From: Catenulispora sp. MAP5-51
Lineage (GTDB): Bacteria; Actinomycetota; Actinomycetes; Streptomycetales; Catenulisporaceae
Assembly (NCBI RefSeq): GCF_041261205.1
Contig: NZ_JBGCCH010000001.1
Coordinates: 248,001 to 312,000, forward strand
DNA: 64,000 bases
Direction of reading: 5' to 3'
This document shows, in pieces, positions 39,813 through 50,902 of the stretch. Every line of letters begins with the position of its first letter. Position 1 is the stretch's first letter. Made by a program: the position numbers and the translations under genes. The notes under the pieces were generated by a model. The model saw only the letters and a list, made by a program, of their open reading frames with translations, had not been told where the DNA came from and did not search any database.

Positions 39813-40457
39813 GTGGATCGTTTCAACGGGTTGGAAATCCCTGAATCGCCGGCCGAAGCGCTCGACCCCGCGCAGCTCGCGCTGATCGTCTACGACATGC
39901 AGGTCGGCGTGCTGCGGCAGATCGAGGACGGCGAGCGGGTGCTGGCGAACGTTCAGCGGCTCCTGGACGCGGCCCGCAGCCGGGGGATCCGGACGATCTT
40001 CCTCCGGCACTACTTCATGCCGACCGCGCTGGCCGGCGTCTTCCAACTCCGGCAGGCCAAGCTCTGGCAGCGCAAGGACGCCGCCGCCGACACCCGCCCG
40101 CTGATCCCGCACGGCTCGCCCGGGTTCCAGCTCGCCGAGGGCCTGGACCCGCGCCCGGACGAGGCGGTCATCGACAAGATCACGATGTCCGCCTTCGAGG
40201 GCACGCCGCTGGACATCGTGCTGCGCGACTGCGGCGTGCGCAGCTACCTGATCGCCGGCGTCGCGATGGAGGTCGGCATCGAGCCGACCGTGCGGCACTC
40301 CGCCGACCTCGGCTACATCCCGATCGTCGTGCGCGACGCGTGCGGCGCCGGAAATAAGGAGGCTGCGGAGCGGTCGATCGCCTCCATGGAGTTCACCGGC
40401 GATGCGATCCTGACCGACACCGACGAGGTCTGCGCCATCCTCAACAACGCCCCCTGA
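39813..40457 (+). CDS. Isochorismatase-fold protein with Gly at the catalytic Cys position
   Basis: A 214-residue member of the isochorismatase/cysteine hydrolase superfamily. The catalytic Asp28 (LIVYDMQ) and Lys122 (VIDKITM) are present. In the motif usually ending in the nucleophile (G-V-A-T-x-V-C-V-E), this protein has GVAMEVGIEPTVRHSADLGY with Gly155 in place of Cys. I recall other actinobacterial members with the same change, so this may be a natural subfamily with a different, Cys-independent reaction. GTG at 39813 is the start. The gene stands alone. Confidence 0.85.
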   Translation: MDRFNGLEIPESPAEALDPAQLALIVYDMQVGVLRQIEDGERVLANVQRLLDAARSRGIRTIFLRHYFMPTALAGVFQLRQAKLWQRKDAAADTRPLIPHGSPGFQLAEGLDPRPDEAVIDKITMSAFEGTPLDIVLRDCGVRSYLIAGVAMEVGIEPTVRHSADLGYIPIVVRDACGAGNKEAAERSIASMEFTGDAILTDTDEVCAILNNAP

Positions 40458-40497
40458 TCAGCTCCGCTCAGCGCGGTTCCGCTCAGCTCAGCGCAGA

Positions 40498-42024
40498 TCA
40501 GCTCCGCGGCTTGCCCTCGACCCCCGGCTGCATCCAGTCGAAAGTCCGCTCCACCGCGCGCCGCCAGTTCGCGTACTCGCTCTCGCGCCGTCCGGCGTCC
40601 ATCGCCGGGTTCCACAAGGCCGCGCGATGCCAGTTGCGGCGCAGGCCCTCCAGGTCCGGCCAGTAGCCGACCGCCAGGCCCGCGGCGTAGGCGGCGCCCA
40701 GGGACACCGTCTCGGCGACCATCGGGCGGACCACCGGGGCGTCCAGGACGTCGGCGACGAACTGCATCAGCAGGTTGTCGGCGGTCATGCCGCCGTCCAC
40801 CTTCAGGGTGGTCAGCTCCAGGCCGGAGTCGGCGTTCATCGCGTCCACCACCTCGCGGGTCTGCCAGCCGGTGGCCTCCAGGACCGCGCGCGCCAGGTGG
40901 CCCTTGGTGATGTACGAGGTCAGCCCGACGATCACGCCTCGGGCCTCGCTGCGCCAGTGCGGGGCGAACAGGCCGGAGAAGGCCGGGACGATGTAACAGC
41001 CGCCGTTGTCCTCGACGGTGCGGGCCAGGGTCTCGATCTCCGGGGCGGTGGTGATCAGGCCGAGGCTGTCGCGGAACCACTGCACCAGCGAGCCGGTCAC
41101 CGCGATGGAGCCCTCCAGGGCGTAGACGGCCGGTTCGGTGCCGATGCGGTAGCCGACGGTGGTGAGCAGGCCGTGGGTGGAGCGGACCGGGGTGTCGCCG
41201 GTGTTCAGCAGCAGGAAGCTGCCGGTGCCGTAGGTGCACTTGGCCTCGCCGCGGGCGAAGCAGGTCTGGCCGAACAGCGCCGCCTGCTGGTCGCCGAGCG
41301 CGGCCGCTATCCGGACGCCCGGCAGGGCGCGCGCGGCCGTGCCGTAGACCTCGGCCGAGGAGCGGATCTCCGGCAGCATCGCCGCCGGGACGCCGAAGAA
41401 GTCCAGCAGGTCCTGGTCCCACTGCAGGGTCTTGACGTTCATCAGCTGGGTGCGGCTGGCGTTGGTGACGTCGGTGACGTGCACGCCGCCGTCGACCCCG
41501 CCGGTCAGGTTCCAGATCAGCCAGCTCTCCATCGTGCCGAACAGGATCTCGCCGCGTTCGGCCCGCTCGCGCAGGCGCGGGGTGTGGTCGAGCATCCAGC
41601 GGATGCGGGGCGCCGAGAAGTACGTGGCCAGCGGCAGCCCCGAGCGCTCCATGACGATCGCGGCGTCCGGGCGCCGGGCGTACTCGGCGACCAACTCGTC
41701 GGTGCGGGTGTCCTGCCAGACGATCGCGCGGCCCAGCGCGTGGCCGGTGGCGCGGTCCCACAGGACCGTGGTCTCGCGCTGGTTGGCGATGCCGATCGCG
41801 GCCACCTGGCCGGCGGCCACGCCGACCTTGGCCAGGGCCTCGGGGGCCAGGTGCTCCAGGTTGCGCCAGATCTCCCCGGCGTCGTGCTCGACCCAGCCGG
41901 GCTTGGGGAAGTACTGCTTGTGCTCGCGTTGGGACACCGAGACCAGGCGGCCGCCGCGGTCGAACAGGATGCAGCGCGTGGATGTCGTGCCCTGGTCGAT
42001 CGACATCACGAAGTGCGCGACCAT
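40498..42024 (-). CDS. glpK: Glycerol kinase, copy 1
   Basis: A 508-residue FGGY-family kinase that phosphorylates glycerol with ATP. The N-terminal [19 protein letters not shown] and [10 protein letters not shown], and the glycerol-binding [10 protein letters not shown] and [11 protein letters not shown] regions, are complete. It lies downstream of the IclR-type regulator on the same strand and is separate from the glpF-glpK-glpD operon across the divergent promoter. It clearly differs in sequence from the second copy at 44158-45678, so it is not a recent duplicate. It might be specialised in expression. Confidence 0.95.
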   Translation of the reverse strand: MVAHFVMSIDQGTTSTRCILFDRGGRLVSVSQREHKQYFPKPGWVEHDAGEIWRNLEHLAPEALAKVGVAAGQVAAIGIANQRETTVLWDRATGHALGRAIVWQDTRTDELVAEYARRPDAAIVMERSGLPLATYFSAPRIRWMLDHTPRLRERAERGEILFGTMESWLIWNLTGGVDGGVHVTDVTNASRTQLMNVKTLQWDQDLLDFFGVPAAMLPEIRSSAEVYGTAARALPGVRIAAALGDQQAALFGQTCFARGEAKCTYGTGSFLLLNTGDTPVRSTHGLLTTVGYRIGTEPAVYALEGSIAVTGSLVQWFRDSLGLITTAPEIETLARTVEDNGGCYIVPAFSGLFAPHWRSEARGVIVGLTSYITKGHLARAVLEATGWQTREVVDAMNADSGLELTTLKVDGGMTADNLLMQFVADVLDAPVVRPMVAETVSLGAAYAAGLAVGYWPDLEGLRRNWHRAALWNPAMDAGRRESEYANWRRAVERTFDWMQPGVEGKPRS

Positions 42025-42081
42025 GGTGCAGCCTTTCGGTGAGGGGGAGTTCAGGCTGTGGGCGGGGAGTGGTGGCGCAGG

Positions 42082-42119
42082 CGGCGCAGATGGCGCAGAT
42101 GGCGCAGATGGCGCAGATG
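42082..42119. repeat. Four tandem copies of GGCGCAGAT
   Basis: A 9-bp unit repeated perfectly in the gap between glpK copy 1 and the regulator gene. It does not code for either protein. Confidence 0.85.
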
Positions 42120-42132
42120 ACGGCGCCGGGGA

Positions 42133-42900
42133 CTACCAGCGTCCGGCGCCCAGATCCCGCGAGATCATCTGGGCCGCGTTCTGCACGGCCTCGGCCAGCG
42201 CCGGATCGGGTTTGCCGGTCGAGGGACACAGCCGGTCCACCGCCCCGGTGATGCTGATCGCGCCGACCACCAGCCCGCCGTAGCCGCGGATCGGCGCGGC
42301 GATCGAGGCCTGGCCGAGCGTGGACTCCTCGATCTCGGCGGCGTAGCCGTGTTCGCGCACCTTCGTCAGCTCCCGGCGCAGCGCCGCCGTTGTGACCAGC
42401 GTGCGCCGGGTGAGCGGTGCCAGCTCCGTCTCGCGCAGCTCCGCGGCGGCCTGGGTGTCGTAGGCCAAAAGGACCTTGCCCAGCGCACTGGCGTGCAACG
42501 GCAGCAGCGCGCCCACGTCCAGGCTCTGCAGGGAGTCGTCCGGCCGGAAGACGTGGTGCACGATCAGCACCTTGCCGTCCAGCAGCGTGCCGATCCACAC
42601 CGCCTCGCCGCTGCGCGAGGCCAGCGCGTCGGCCCAGTTGATGGCCCGGGAGCGCAGCTCGTTCACGTCCAGGTAGCTGGTGCCCAGGTGCAGCAGGGTG
42701 GCGCCGAGCTGGTACTTGCCGCTGGACTTGTCCTGCTCGACGAAGCCCACGCCCTGCAGCGTGCGCAGGATGCCGTGCGTCGTTCCCTTCGCCAGGCCCA
42801 GGGAGGCGGCTATCTCCCCGACGCCGAGCCGCCCGGAACCGCGCGCCAGCAGGCGCAGGATCGCTGCCGCGCGTTCGATGGACTGCACGGGTCCCGGCAT
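42133..42900 (-). CDS. gylR: IclR-family regulator of glycerol catabolism (GylR-like)
   Basis: A 255-residue regulator. The winged helix is at residues about 1-65 (VQSIERAAAILRLLARGSGR, then LGLAKGTTHGILRTLQGVGF). The IclR effector domain follows (LLPLHASALGKVLLAY, GYAAEIEESTLGQASIAAPI). Position between glpK and a divergent glpF-glpK-glpD operon matches GylR of Streptomyces, the glycerol-3-phosphate-responsive repressor. ATG at 42900 gives the usual start; the frame extends upstream but as basic low-complexity sequence. Confidence 0.92.
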   Translation of the reverse strand: MPGPVQSIERAAAILRLLARGSGRLGVGEIAASLGLAKGTTHGILRTLQGVGFVEQDKSSGKYQLGATLLHLGTSYLDVNELRSRAINWADALASRSGEAVWIGTLLDGKVLIVHHVFRPDDSLQSLDVGALLPLHASALGKVLLAYDTQAAAELRETELAPLTRRTLVTTAALRRELTKVREHGYAAEIEESTLGQASIAAPIRGYGGLVVGAISITGAVDRLCPSTGKPDPALAEAVQNAAQMISRDLGAGRW

Positions 42901-43235
42901 GGCGGTGATGATAGCCCTTCGTGCGGTGGTCGACGTCGTCGAACGCCGTACCCGGCGGCGGGCACGGCGCGGACGCGCCCGGCGGCGCATGCGCAGCCCC
43001 CCGGCCGGCCTGACCGGCCTGAACGGGGGACTGCAGGAAGATTACCGCCATGTCGCGCGACGGTACCCCAGGTCGAGGATCCTGACCAGAGTTCGACAAT
43101 GTCGACCGCCATCCGTTGACGGGAGGTTTCCGTGAACGCACGCTGTGCGGAATCCCATGGTGAGCCGCGACACGCTCCCCGCGGGACATCAGGCGCCCCG
43201 GACGGCCGGGGCGTCCCACCCGGTCAGGAGGAGAC
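42901..43235. promoter_or_regulatory. Divergent glycerol promoter region with a palindromic site
   Basis: No gene is seen in these 335 bp between the regulator and glpF. TCGACAATGTCGA (43092-43104) is a perfect 6-bp inverted repeat around one base and a good candidate for the IclR-type regulator. TTGACG at 43114-43119 may be part of the glpF promoter. GGAGG precedes the glpF start. Confidence 0.5.
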
Positions 43236-44090
43236 ATGGCGAATCGCTTGGCGGATCGCGTTCGGGCCAAAGGGCTCGTGGGAGAGATGGCCGCGGAGTT
43301 CGCGGGCACGTTCATCCTTCTGCTGTTCGGCCTCGGCGTAGTGGCACAGGTGGTCGCCGGCGGTATCGGCAACCACGACAGCATCGCCTGGGCCTGGGGT
43401 TTCGGCGTCCTGCTGGGCGTCTACGTGGCGGCCAAGATCACCGGCGCGCACCTGAACCCCGCGGTCACCGTCGCGCTGGCCGCCTTCGGCGGCTTCTCGT
43501 GGCGCAAGGTCGCCCCGTACGCCTTGGCGCAGACCCTCGGCGCGTTCGTCGCGGCCTTGATCGTGCGCTGGAACTACACCGAGGTCATCGCGAAGTTCGA
43601 CCCGGGCCACACCCTCAAGAGCCAGGGCATCTTCTCGACGCTGCCCGGCAACGGCTCGCTGCCGGTGCACATGTGGGGCGGCTTCCGCGACCAGATCATC
43701 GGCACCGCGATCCTGCTGTTCTGCATCCTGGCGATCACCGACCTGCGCAACACCTCCCCGGGGGCCAACCTGGCGCCGGTCGTGGTGGGCCTGCTGGTGG
43801 TGGCCATCGGCATGGCCTTCGGCACCGACGCCGGCTACGCCATCAACCCGGCGCGCGACTTCGGCCCGCGCCTGGCGGAGTTCTTCACCGGCTACGGCAC
43901 GGCCTTCCGAGACCAATACGGCGATCTGTACTTCTGGGTGCCCATCGTCGCCCCGATCATCGGCGGCCTGATCGGCGCCGGGCTCTACAAGCTCCTGATC
44001 GGCACCTTCCTGTCGGACGAGGCGACCCCGGACGACCCGGCCGCCGTGCCGATCGACCCGGCGGTCCCCGCCCAGCAGCCGGCCGCGTAG
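43236..44090 (+). CDS. glpF: Glycerol uptake facilitator
   Basis: A 284-residue aquaglyceroporin. Both channel loops are standard: GAHLNPAVT and [11 protein letters not shown], the second with the Asp that marks glycerol channels. Six membrane segments and a Pro/Ala-rich cytoplasmic tail (about residues 260-284) are present. It brings glycerol into the cell. It is first in the glpF-glpK-glpD operon. It is a different channel from the one in the arsenic operon, which has NPV in its first loop. Confidence 0.95.
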   Translation: MANRLADRVRAKGLVGEMAAEFAGTFILLLFGLGVVAQVVAGGIGNHDSIAWAWGFGVLLGVYVAAKITGAHLNPAVTVALAAFGGFSWRKVAPYALAQTLGAFVAALIVRWNYTEVIAKFDPGHTLKSQGIFSTLPGNGSLPVHMWGGFRDQIIGTAILLFCILAITDLRNTSPGANLAPVVVGLLVVAIGMAFGTDAGYAINPARDFGPRLAEFFTGYGTAFRDQYGDLYFWVPIVAPIIGGLIGAGLYKLLIGTFLSDEATPDDPAAVPIDPAVPAQQPAA

Positions 44091-44157
44091 CCGGACCCGC
44101 GCACCAAAGTTCCAACCAGTTCTAGATTTCTGCGGATCGCGAGAGAGGCACCCCTTC

Positions 44158-45678
<1,521 letters not shown>

Positions 45679-45749
45679 TCGATCGACCGCGGCGGGCCTT
45701 CGGGCCCGCCCCCGTCCCGTCCACCCGTAGTACAAACGGAGGAAACACC

Positions 45750-47564
45750 GTGCAATCCACACCCTTGGGCGCCCAGTACCGCCTCGGCGCCCTCCAGCAG
45801 ATGGCCGAGGAGGAGTTCGACGTCCTGGTCATCGGCGGCGGCGTGGTCGGGGCCGGGGCCGCGCTCGACGCCGCCACCCGCGGGCTGTCCGTCGCCCTGG
45901 TCGAGGCCCGCGACTGGGCCGCCGGGACGTCGAGCCGCTCCAGCAAGCTGATCCACGGCGGTCTGCGCTACCTGGAGCAGCGCGACTTCGGTCTGGTGCG
46001 CGAGGCACTGACCGAGCGCGGCCTGCTCCTGAACCGGATCGCGCCGCACCTGGTGCGTCCGGTCCCCTTCCTGCTGCCCTTGCGGCACCGGATCTGGGAG
46101 CGCTTTTATATAGGTGCAGGCGTCATGCTCTACGACACCATGGGCGGTGCCCGCGCCCTGCCGCGCCACCGGCACCTGACCAAGACGGCGGCGCTGCGGC
46201 GCGCGCCGGGGATGCGGTCGGACTCGCTGGTCGGCGCGATCCAGTACTACGACGCGAAGGTCGACGACGCGCGGTTCGTGATGGCGCTGGCGCGTACCGC
46301 GGCGCAGTACGGGGCGCGCGTGGCGACGCGCACGCGCGTGACCGGCCTGCTGCGCGAGGGCGGCCGGGTCACCGGCGCCGTGGTCGAGGACCTCGAGGGC
46401 GGCGGCCGGATCGAGGTCAAGGCCCGGCAGGTGGTGGCGGCGACCGGGGTGTGGACGGACGACATCCACGAGCTGGCGCAGCTGCGGGCGTCGATCTCGG
46501 TGCGGGCGTCCAAGGGCGTGCACCTGGTGGTCCCGCGCGACCGCATCGATCTGCGGACCGGGCTGATCTCCCGGACCGAGAAGAGCGTGCTGTTCATCAT
46601 CCCGTGGGGCCGGCACTGGCTGGTCGGCACCACCGACACCGACTGGGATCTGGACCGCGAGCACCCGGCGGCCAGCCGTGCCGACATCGAGTACCTGCTC
46701 GAGCACGCCAACGCGGTGCTCAGCAAGCCGCTGACCGAGGAGGACATCGAGGGGGTGTACGTGGGCCTGCGTCCGCTGCTGTCCGGCACCGCGGACAACA
46801 CCACGAAGCTGTCCCGGGAGCACATCGTCGCCTCGCCGGCGCCCGGCCTGACGGTGGTGGCCGGCGGCAAGTACACCACCTACCGGGTGATGGCCAAGGA
46901 CGTCGTCGACGCGGCGGTCGAGGACCTGGACACCACCGACGGCGCGAAGATCCCGGACTCGGTCACCGACAAGGTCCCGGTCCTGGGCGCGGAGGGCTTC
47001 GCGGCCCGGTGGAACGAGCGCGGCCGGATCGCGCGCCGGACCGGTCTGCACCAGGTGCGCGTGGAGCACCTGCTGCGCAGGTACGGGTCCTGCGTCGACG
47101 AGCTGCTGGAGCTGATCGCCGCCGACGCCTCGCTGGCCGAGACGATCGCCGGGGCCGACGACTACCTGCGGGTGGAGGCGGTCTACGCGGCCTCGCACGA
47201 GGGCGCGCTGCACCTGGAGGATGTGCTGACGCGGCGCACCCGCATCTCGATCGAGTCCTGGGACCGCGGCGTCTCGGCCGCACCGGAGGTGGCGGCGCTG
47301 ATGGCGCCGGTGCTGGGGTGGAGCGAGGCGACGGTGCGCGAGGAGGTGGAGCGCTATCTGGCCCGGGTCGAGGCCGAGCGGGCTTCGCAGGCCCGGGGCG
47401 ATGACACGGAGGCCGATGCGGTGCGGCGGGCCGCGCCGGACCTGTTCGACGTCGCGCACGGCGCTCACGGGGGAGTCGCCGGCGGCGGGGCCGGAGCCGG
47501 TGCCGGAGATGTGGCGGCGGTGGACGCGCAGGCGTGCGCGGCCGCGCCGGAGAATCGGCGCTGA
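45750..47564 (+). CDS. glpD: Aerobic glycerol-3-phosphate dehydrogenase
   Basis: A 604-residue FAD enzyme that oxidises glycerol 3-phosphate to dihydroxyacetone phosphate and passes electrons to quinone at the membrane. The FAD loop is VLVIGGGVVGAGAALDAATR at about residues 26-45. GTSSRSSKLIHGGLRYLEQR and the substrate region GRHWLVGTTDTDWD are typical. GTG at 45750 follows GGAGGAAACACC, a strong ribosome site. The last 60 residues form a Gly/Ala-rich tail. It is the last gene of the glycerol operon, with a hairpin 60 bp downstream. Confidence 0.96.
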   Translation: MQSTPLGAQYRLGALQQMAEEEFDVLVIGGGVVGAGAALDAATRGLSVALVEARDWAAGTSSRSSKLIHGGLRYLEQRDFGLVREALTERGLLLNRIAPHLVRPVPFLLPLRHRIWERFYIGAGVMLYDTMGGARALPRHRHLTKTAALRRAPGMRSDSLVGAIQYYDAKVDDARFVMALARTAAQYGARVATRTRVTGLLREGGRVTGAVVEDLEGGGRIEVKARQVVAATGVWTDDIHELAQLRASISVRASKGVHLVVPRDRIDLRTGLISRTEKSVLFIIPWGRHWLVGTTDTDWDLDREHPAASRADIEYLLEHANAVLSKPLTEEDIEGVYVGLRPLLSGTADNTTKLSREHIVASPAPGLTVVAGGKYTTYRVMAKDVVDAAVEDLDTTDGAKIPDSVTDKVPVLGAEGFAARWNERGRIARRTGLHQVRVEHLLRRYGSCVDELLELIAADASLAETIAGADDYLRVEAVYAASHEGALHLEDVLTRRTRISIESWDRGVSAAPEVAALMAPVLGWSEATVREEVERYLARVEAERASQARGDDTEADAVRRAAPDLFDVAHGAHGGVAGGGAGAGAGDVAAVDAQACAAAPENRR

Positions 47565-47623
47565 TCCTGCGGGTTTCGCGGGTCTGCGCTGATGGGGTGG
47601 GGCGGGCGATGCCCTAGGCGGGC

Positions 47624-47643
47624 AGGCGGCCATTGGGCCGCCT
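47624..47643 (+). terminator. Rho-independent-like hairpin after glpD
   Basis: AGGCGGCC (47624-47631), loop ATTG, GGCCGCCT (47636-47643): a perfect 8-bp stem. There is no T-tract, which is common for actinobacterial terminators. Confidence 0.6.
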
Positions 47644-47734
47644 GAACCGGGTGTCGCTCGCCCCGCCCTTGTTTTCTCGGGGCATTGCGGCCCGCGTTTA
47701 GTGTCGGGGGCTATCTGGCTCGCATGCCTCGGGG

Positions 47735-48529
47735 CTATCCGGCCCGCTGCCAAGCGACGCGCTCGTGCCCGCCGTGCCAGAAGTCCTGCCGCGAGGCGCG
47801 CAGCCACTGGTAGCAGCCGGTGGCCCAGAGCCAGCCGTTCTCGCCGACCTGGGCCCAGCGGTCGTCCGGCGCGGCGTGCGCCAGGACCGCCCAGGCGCCG
47901 CCGGCGATGGCGAGCGCGGCCACCAGTGCTTTGCGCGGCCCCGGCAGCGCGCAGGCGGCCATGACCGTCGCGAAGACCACCAGCCACGCGAGCGCGTGCC
48001 AGCCGGCGCCCTGCACCGGCCGGCTCGACTCTGCCAGGCTCGACTCGGTCCGGAACGACACGGCCAGCGGGAACGCCGCGGCGACCAGGCGCAGCCGCAT
48101 CAGCCGCAGCTGCGCGAACGGAGCCTTCACCGAGAACCCGCGCCGCACGCAGATCGCGGTCAGCACCGCGACGAGCAACTGGCCGTAGCAGAACAGGAAC
48201 ACGGCGGTGGCGTCCTTGGCCGCGCCCTCCTTCGGCCCCGCCGAGGCCAGCCCGCCGGGCAGCAGCGCCCACACGGTGAGCGCGGAGACCCACAGCCAGG
48301 TGGGGATCCACTCGACGCCGCCCCAGTACGTCAGGCCTATGACGATCAGCGGCGCCAACGGAATCAGGATGCTGAACCACCCCGCCCCGGTCAGCGCCGC
48401 GCCGGCGGTCGGGACCGCGGCGGCCAGCGTCCACAGGGCGACGATCACCCAGAACGTGGTGCGCGGCCAGCGCTCGCGCAGCTCGTCCATGAGCTTCTCG
48501 AGGCCGTCGAAGAAGGCGTCCAGCCACAT
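47735..48529 (-). CDS. Multi-spanning membrane protein of unknown function
   Basis: A 264-residue protein with about seven hydrophobic segments (for example TTFWVIVALWTLAAAVPTAG, FSILIPLAPLIVIGLTYWGG, and WLWVSALTVWALLPGGLASA). A short charged N-terminus (MWLDAFFDGLEKLMDELRER) comes before the first helix. No family is recognised. It is a single gene, tail-to-tail with the glycerol operon and head-to-tail with the MerR gene upstream. Confidence 0.7.
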   Translation of the reverse strand: MWLDAFFDGLEKLMDELRERWPRTTFWVIVALWTLAAAVPTAGAALTGAGWFSILIPLAPLIVIGLTYWGGVEWIPTWLWVSALTVWALLPGGLASAGPKEGAAKDATAVFLFCYGQLLVAVLTAICVRRGFSVKAPFAQLRLMRLRLVAAAFPLAVSFRTESSLAESSRPVQGAGWHALAWLVVFATVMAACALPGPRKALVAALAIAGGAWAVLAHAAPDDRWAQVGENGWLWATGCYQWLRASRQDFWHGGHERVAWQRAG

Positions 48530-48618
48530 TGATGTATCCCCCGCTCACCGTTCGCGATGGGGAGGTTACCAGGGCCCTTATTCGTGCGACATGCGATTTC
48601 GGTGGCGGCGGCTGTGGG

Positions 48619-49419
48619 CTACCGAAGCCCCGCGCGCTCCTCGATCAGCCGCGTGGCGGCCTCGTCCAGCGCCATCCGCATCAACGCCAGCACCGAGTCC
48701 AGTGCCAGCGGGCGCAGCCGGTCCAGGCCGCCGATGATGTCCGGCCAGCGGTCGGCGGGGTAGCCGGCGGCCTCGAAGGGGGCCCAGATCTGGTCCACGT
48801 ACAGCTGCACGAAGGACTTCGCGACGGCCTGGACGTGCGTGCGCGCCTCGGCCGCGGCCTTCAGGGCGCTGTCCGGCGGGATGCCCAGGGCCATCAGGTC
48901 GGCGCCGATGCGGGTCAGCTGGGGGGAGCGCTCCTCGTAGCGGCCGTTGCCCAGGGGGCGCAGCAGGCCCAGGTCCACGGCCGAGTTCAGCAGGGCCGTG
49001 CTGCGGTCGGGGTCGGACTTCGCGCCGCTCTGGTCGCCGTCCCGGTCGCCGTCCTGATTGCTGTCCCGATTGCTGTCCTGGTCACTGTTCTGGTCCAGGC
49101 CGGGGAACAGGGTGTGGATGTCCTCCAGGCGGACCACGCGCTTGTCGCCGTCGTCGAAGGCCTGGTGGACGGCGGCGGCGAAGGAGGCGAACTCGGCGCC
49201 GCCGCCGAGCATGCGGCGGATCGACTCCAGGGTGAAGCCCTCGGCCTGCAGGCGCTTGATCTGCTCCAGGCGCGCCAGGTGATCGGGCCCGTAGTAGCCG
49301 ACGCGGCCGCGCACGGTCGGGGCCGGCAGCAGGCCGCGGGACTGGTGCTCGCGGATGTTGCGGACCGTCATCCCGGACAGGCGCGCGAGGTCGTCGACGC
49401 GGTATTCCTCGTCGTTCAC
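48619..49419 (-). CDS. MerR-family transcriptional regulator
   Basis: A 266-residue regulator. The MerR helix-turn-helix and wing are at residues about 5-75 (YRVDDLARLSGMTVRNIREH, then QSRGLLPAPTVRGRVGYYGP and LARLEQIKRLQAEGFTLESI). A 25-residue Asp/Gln/Asn/Ser stretch (about 110-135, DQNSDQDSNRDSNQDGDRDG) divides it from an all-helical effector part. No metal-binding cysteines are seen. GTG at 49419 is chosen. It is divergent from a DoxX-family gene. Confidence 0.9.
   Translation of the reverse strand: MNDEEYRVDDLARLSGMTVRNIREHQSRGLLPAPTVRGRVGYYGPDHLARLEQIKRLQAEGFTLESIRRMLGGGAEFASFAAAVHQAFDDGDKRVVRLEDIHTLFPGLDQNSDQDSNRDSNQDGDRDGDQSGAKSDPDRSTALLNSAVDLGLLRPLGNGRYEERSPQLTRIGADLMALGIPPDSALKAAAEARTHVQAVAKSFVQLYVDQIWAPFEAAGYPADRWPDIIGGLDRLRPLALDSVLALMRMALDEAATRLIEERAGLR
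49030..49097. repeat. In-frame hexamer-like repeats in the MerR linker
   Basis: Units such as GTCCTG, ATTGCT, GTCCCG and GTCGCC alternate on the plus strand and encode Asp-Gln/Asn-Ser/Arg repeats on the minus strand. The repeat has a period that keeps the reading frame. Confidence 0.65.
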
Positions 49420-49562
49420 CCCGTGTGCCTCCCGATGGTCTGTGCCTCCTGATGGTCCGCGATGTGATCGAGGATAACCGACTGGCGGGTTCCGAGCGGC
49501 GCCGGTTGCGGACCCGGCCGATAGTGGAGGGGCACGCGACCGGCCGGTGGAAGGAGCCCCCG

Positions 49563-50129
49563 ATGGCCTGCGGAACACGTACCGACCTGGGCCTGCTGGC
49601 CCTGCGGCTGGGCACCGGCGGCGTCCTGATCGCGCACGGCACCCAGAAGCTGTTCGGCTGGTTCGGCGGCCGCGGCCTGAAGGGCGCCGCCGCCGGCATG
49701 CACGCGATGGGCTTCCGCCCCGGCCTGCCGAACGCCCTCATGGCCGGCCTCGGCGAAGCCGGCGGCGGCGCACTGCTGGCCCTGGGCGCCGCGACCCCGG
49801 CCGGCGGCGCGGCGGCGATCGGCGCGATGGCGGCCGCGGTGGAGGTGCACCGGCCGAAGGGCTTCTTCAACAGCACCGGGGGCTACGAGTACCCGGCGTT
49901 CCTCGGGCTGGCGGCAGCGGGGCTGGCGGTGACGGGTCCGGGGCGGTACTCGGTCGACCACGCCACCGGCAACCGGCTGAACTCCCCGGGGATACTGGTC
50001 GGCGCGTTCGCGCTCAGCGCGGCGGCGGCCGCGGAGGTGCTGCGACGGCGGACGAGGGTGGTGGCGGCGCAGGCGGCGGCTGAGCAGGAGAAGGCGGAGG
50101 CGGAGGCAGCGGAGGCGGAGCTGCCGTGA
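49563..50129 (+). CDS. DoxX-family membrane protein
   Basis: A 188-residue DoxX-type protein with four membrane helices. LGLLALRLGTGGVLIAHGTQ, then KLFGWFGGRGLKG is the family signature, followed by MAGLGEAGGGALLALGAATP. Related proteins (DoxX/MSMEG-type) act in redox complexes with thiol oxidoreductases, but no partner is adjacent. ATG at 49563 with GGAAGGAG upstream is chosen. The C-terminus is a long Ala/Glu tail. Confidence 0.88.
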   Translation: MACGTRTDLGLLALRLGTGGVLIAHGTQKLFGWFGGRGLKGAAAGMHAMGFRPGLPNALMAGLGEAGGGALLALGAATPAGGAAAIGAMAAAVEVHRPKGFFNSTGGYEYPAFLGLAAAGLAVTGPGRYSVDHATGNRLNSPGILVGAFALSAAAAAEVLRRRTRVVAAQAAAEQEKAEAEAAEAELP

Positions 50130-50231
50130 GCTGGTGAGGGGCAGGCAGGCGCCGGCCGCGAGCCGAGCGGTCGCTGCCACGAGCCGGCCGCCGTCGACTG
50201 CCCACCCAGCCGGCGCGGCGCCTACTTGCGC

Positions 50232-50807
50232 CTACTTCTGTTGAAGCCCGTCCATCAGCAGGTCCATCAGCCGCCCCGCCTGCTCCCGCTGCTCCGGCGG
50301 TGTGCACACCGAGAACACCCCGACCAGTGCCACCACCACGTCCTCGGCGGCGACGTCCGCGCGCAGCGTCCCGGCGGCGGCGCCCGCGTCGAGCAGGCGG
50401 CGTACCGCCCGTGACAGCTCCTCGCGGGCCTGGGAGCGGGTGACGGTGCCGTCGGCGATCAGGGCGCGCAGGGCGTCGGCCATCTCGCGCTTGGTGGCGA
50501 TGTAGTCGGCGAAGCGGTCCATCCAGGCGCGCAGGGCGCGCTCCGGGGGTAGTTCGGCCAGCAGTTCGTCGGCGGCTTCGCACAGGCGTCCGCGCTCGGC
50601 CAGGTAGACCGCCTCGACCAGGGCCTCGCGGGTGGGGAAGTGGCGGTAGAGGGTGCCGATGCCGACGCCGGCCTCCTTGGCGACCGCCTCCAGGGAGACC
50701 TTGCCGTCGCCGGCGGTGAAGGCGCGCTGGGCGACCTCGATGAGGCGCTGGCGGTTGCGCTGCGCGTCCGCGCGGGCCGGGGCTGGTCGCGCTGATCCGG
50801 TGGCCAT
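50232..50807 (-). CDS. TetR-family transcriptional regulator
   Basis: A 191-residue regulator with helix-turn-helix at residues about 15-62 (NRQRLIEVAQRAFTAGDGKV, then VGIGTLYRHFPTREALVEAV). The C-terminal part matches the TetR group with SbtR-like ligand domains. It is divergent from an aldo/keto reductase, and two palindromes lie between the genes. It should repress that gene and itself. Confidence 0.92.
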   Translation of the reverse strand: MATGSARPAPARADAQRNRQRLIEVAQRAFTAGDGKVSLEAVAKEAGVGIGTLYRHFPTREALVEAVYLAERGRLCEAADELLAELPPERALRAWMDRFADYIATKREMADALRALIADGTVTRSQAREELSRAVRRLLDAGAAAGTLRADVAAEDVVVALVGVFSVCTPPEQREQAGRLMDLLMDGLQQK

Positions 50808-50811
50808 AAAG

Positions 50812-50862
50812 CGGAGGCTCCTCCGTTTCTGCTATCGTGAGGCGTACCGGAGGATCCTCCGG
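50812..50862. promoter_or_regulatory. Two TetR operators
   Basis: CGGAGGCTCCTCCG (50812-50825) is a 6-bp inverted repeat with a 2-bp centre, and CCGGAGGATCCTCCGG (50847-50862) is a perfect 16-bp palindrome. Their shared core GGAGGNTCCTCC is strong evidence for one dimeric repressor. One lies beside the tetR start and the other upstream of the reductase. Confidence 0.75.
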
Positions 50863-50902
50863 TTGTTCCCCCACTATCTCACCTCACAGACGGGAACGGG
50901 AC

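Noticed and set aside
40313-43384. A 1023-codon minus-strand open frame over glpK copy 1 and the IclR gene
   Set aside because: It runs in the wrong frame of both genes; the correct frames have all family motifs.
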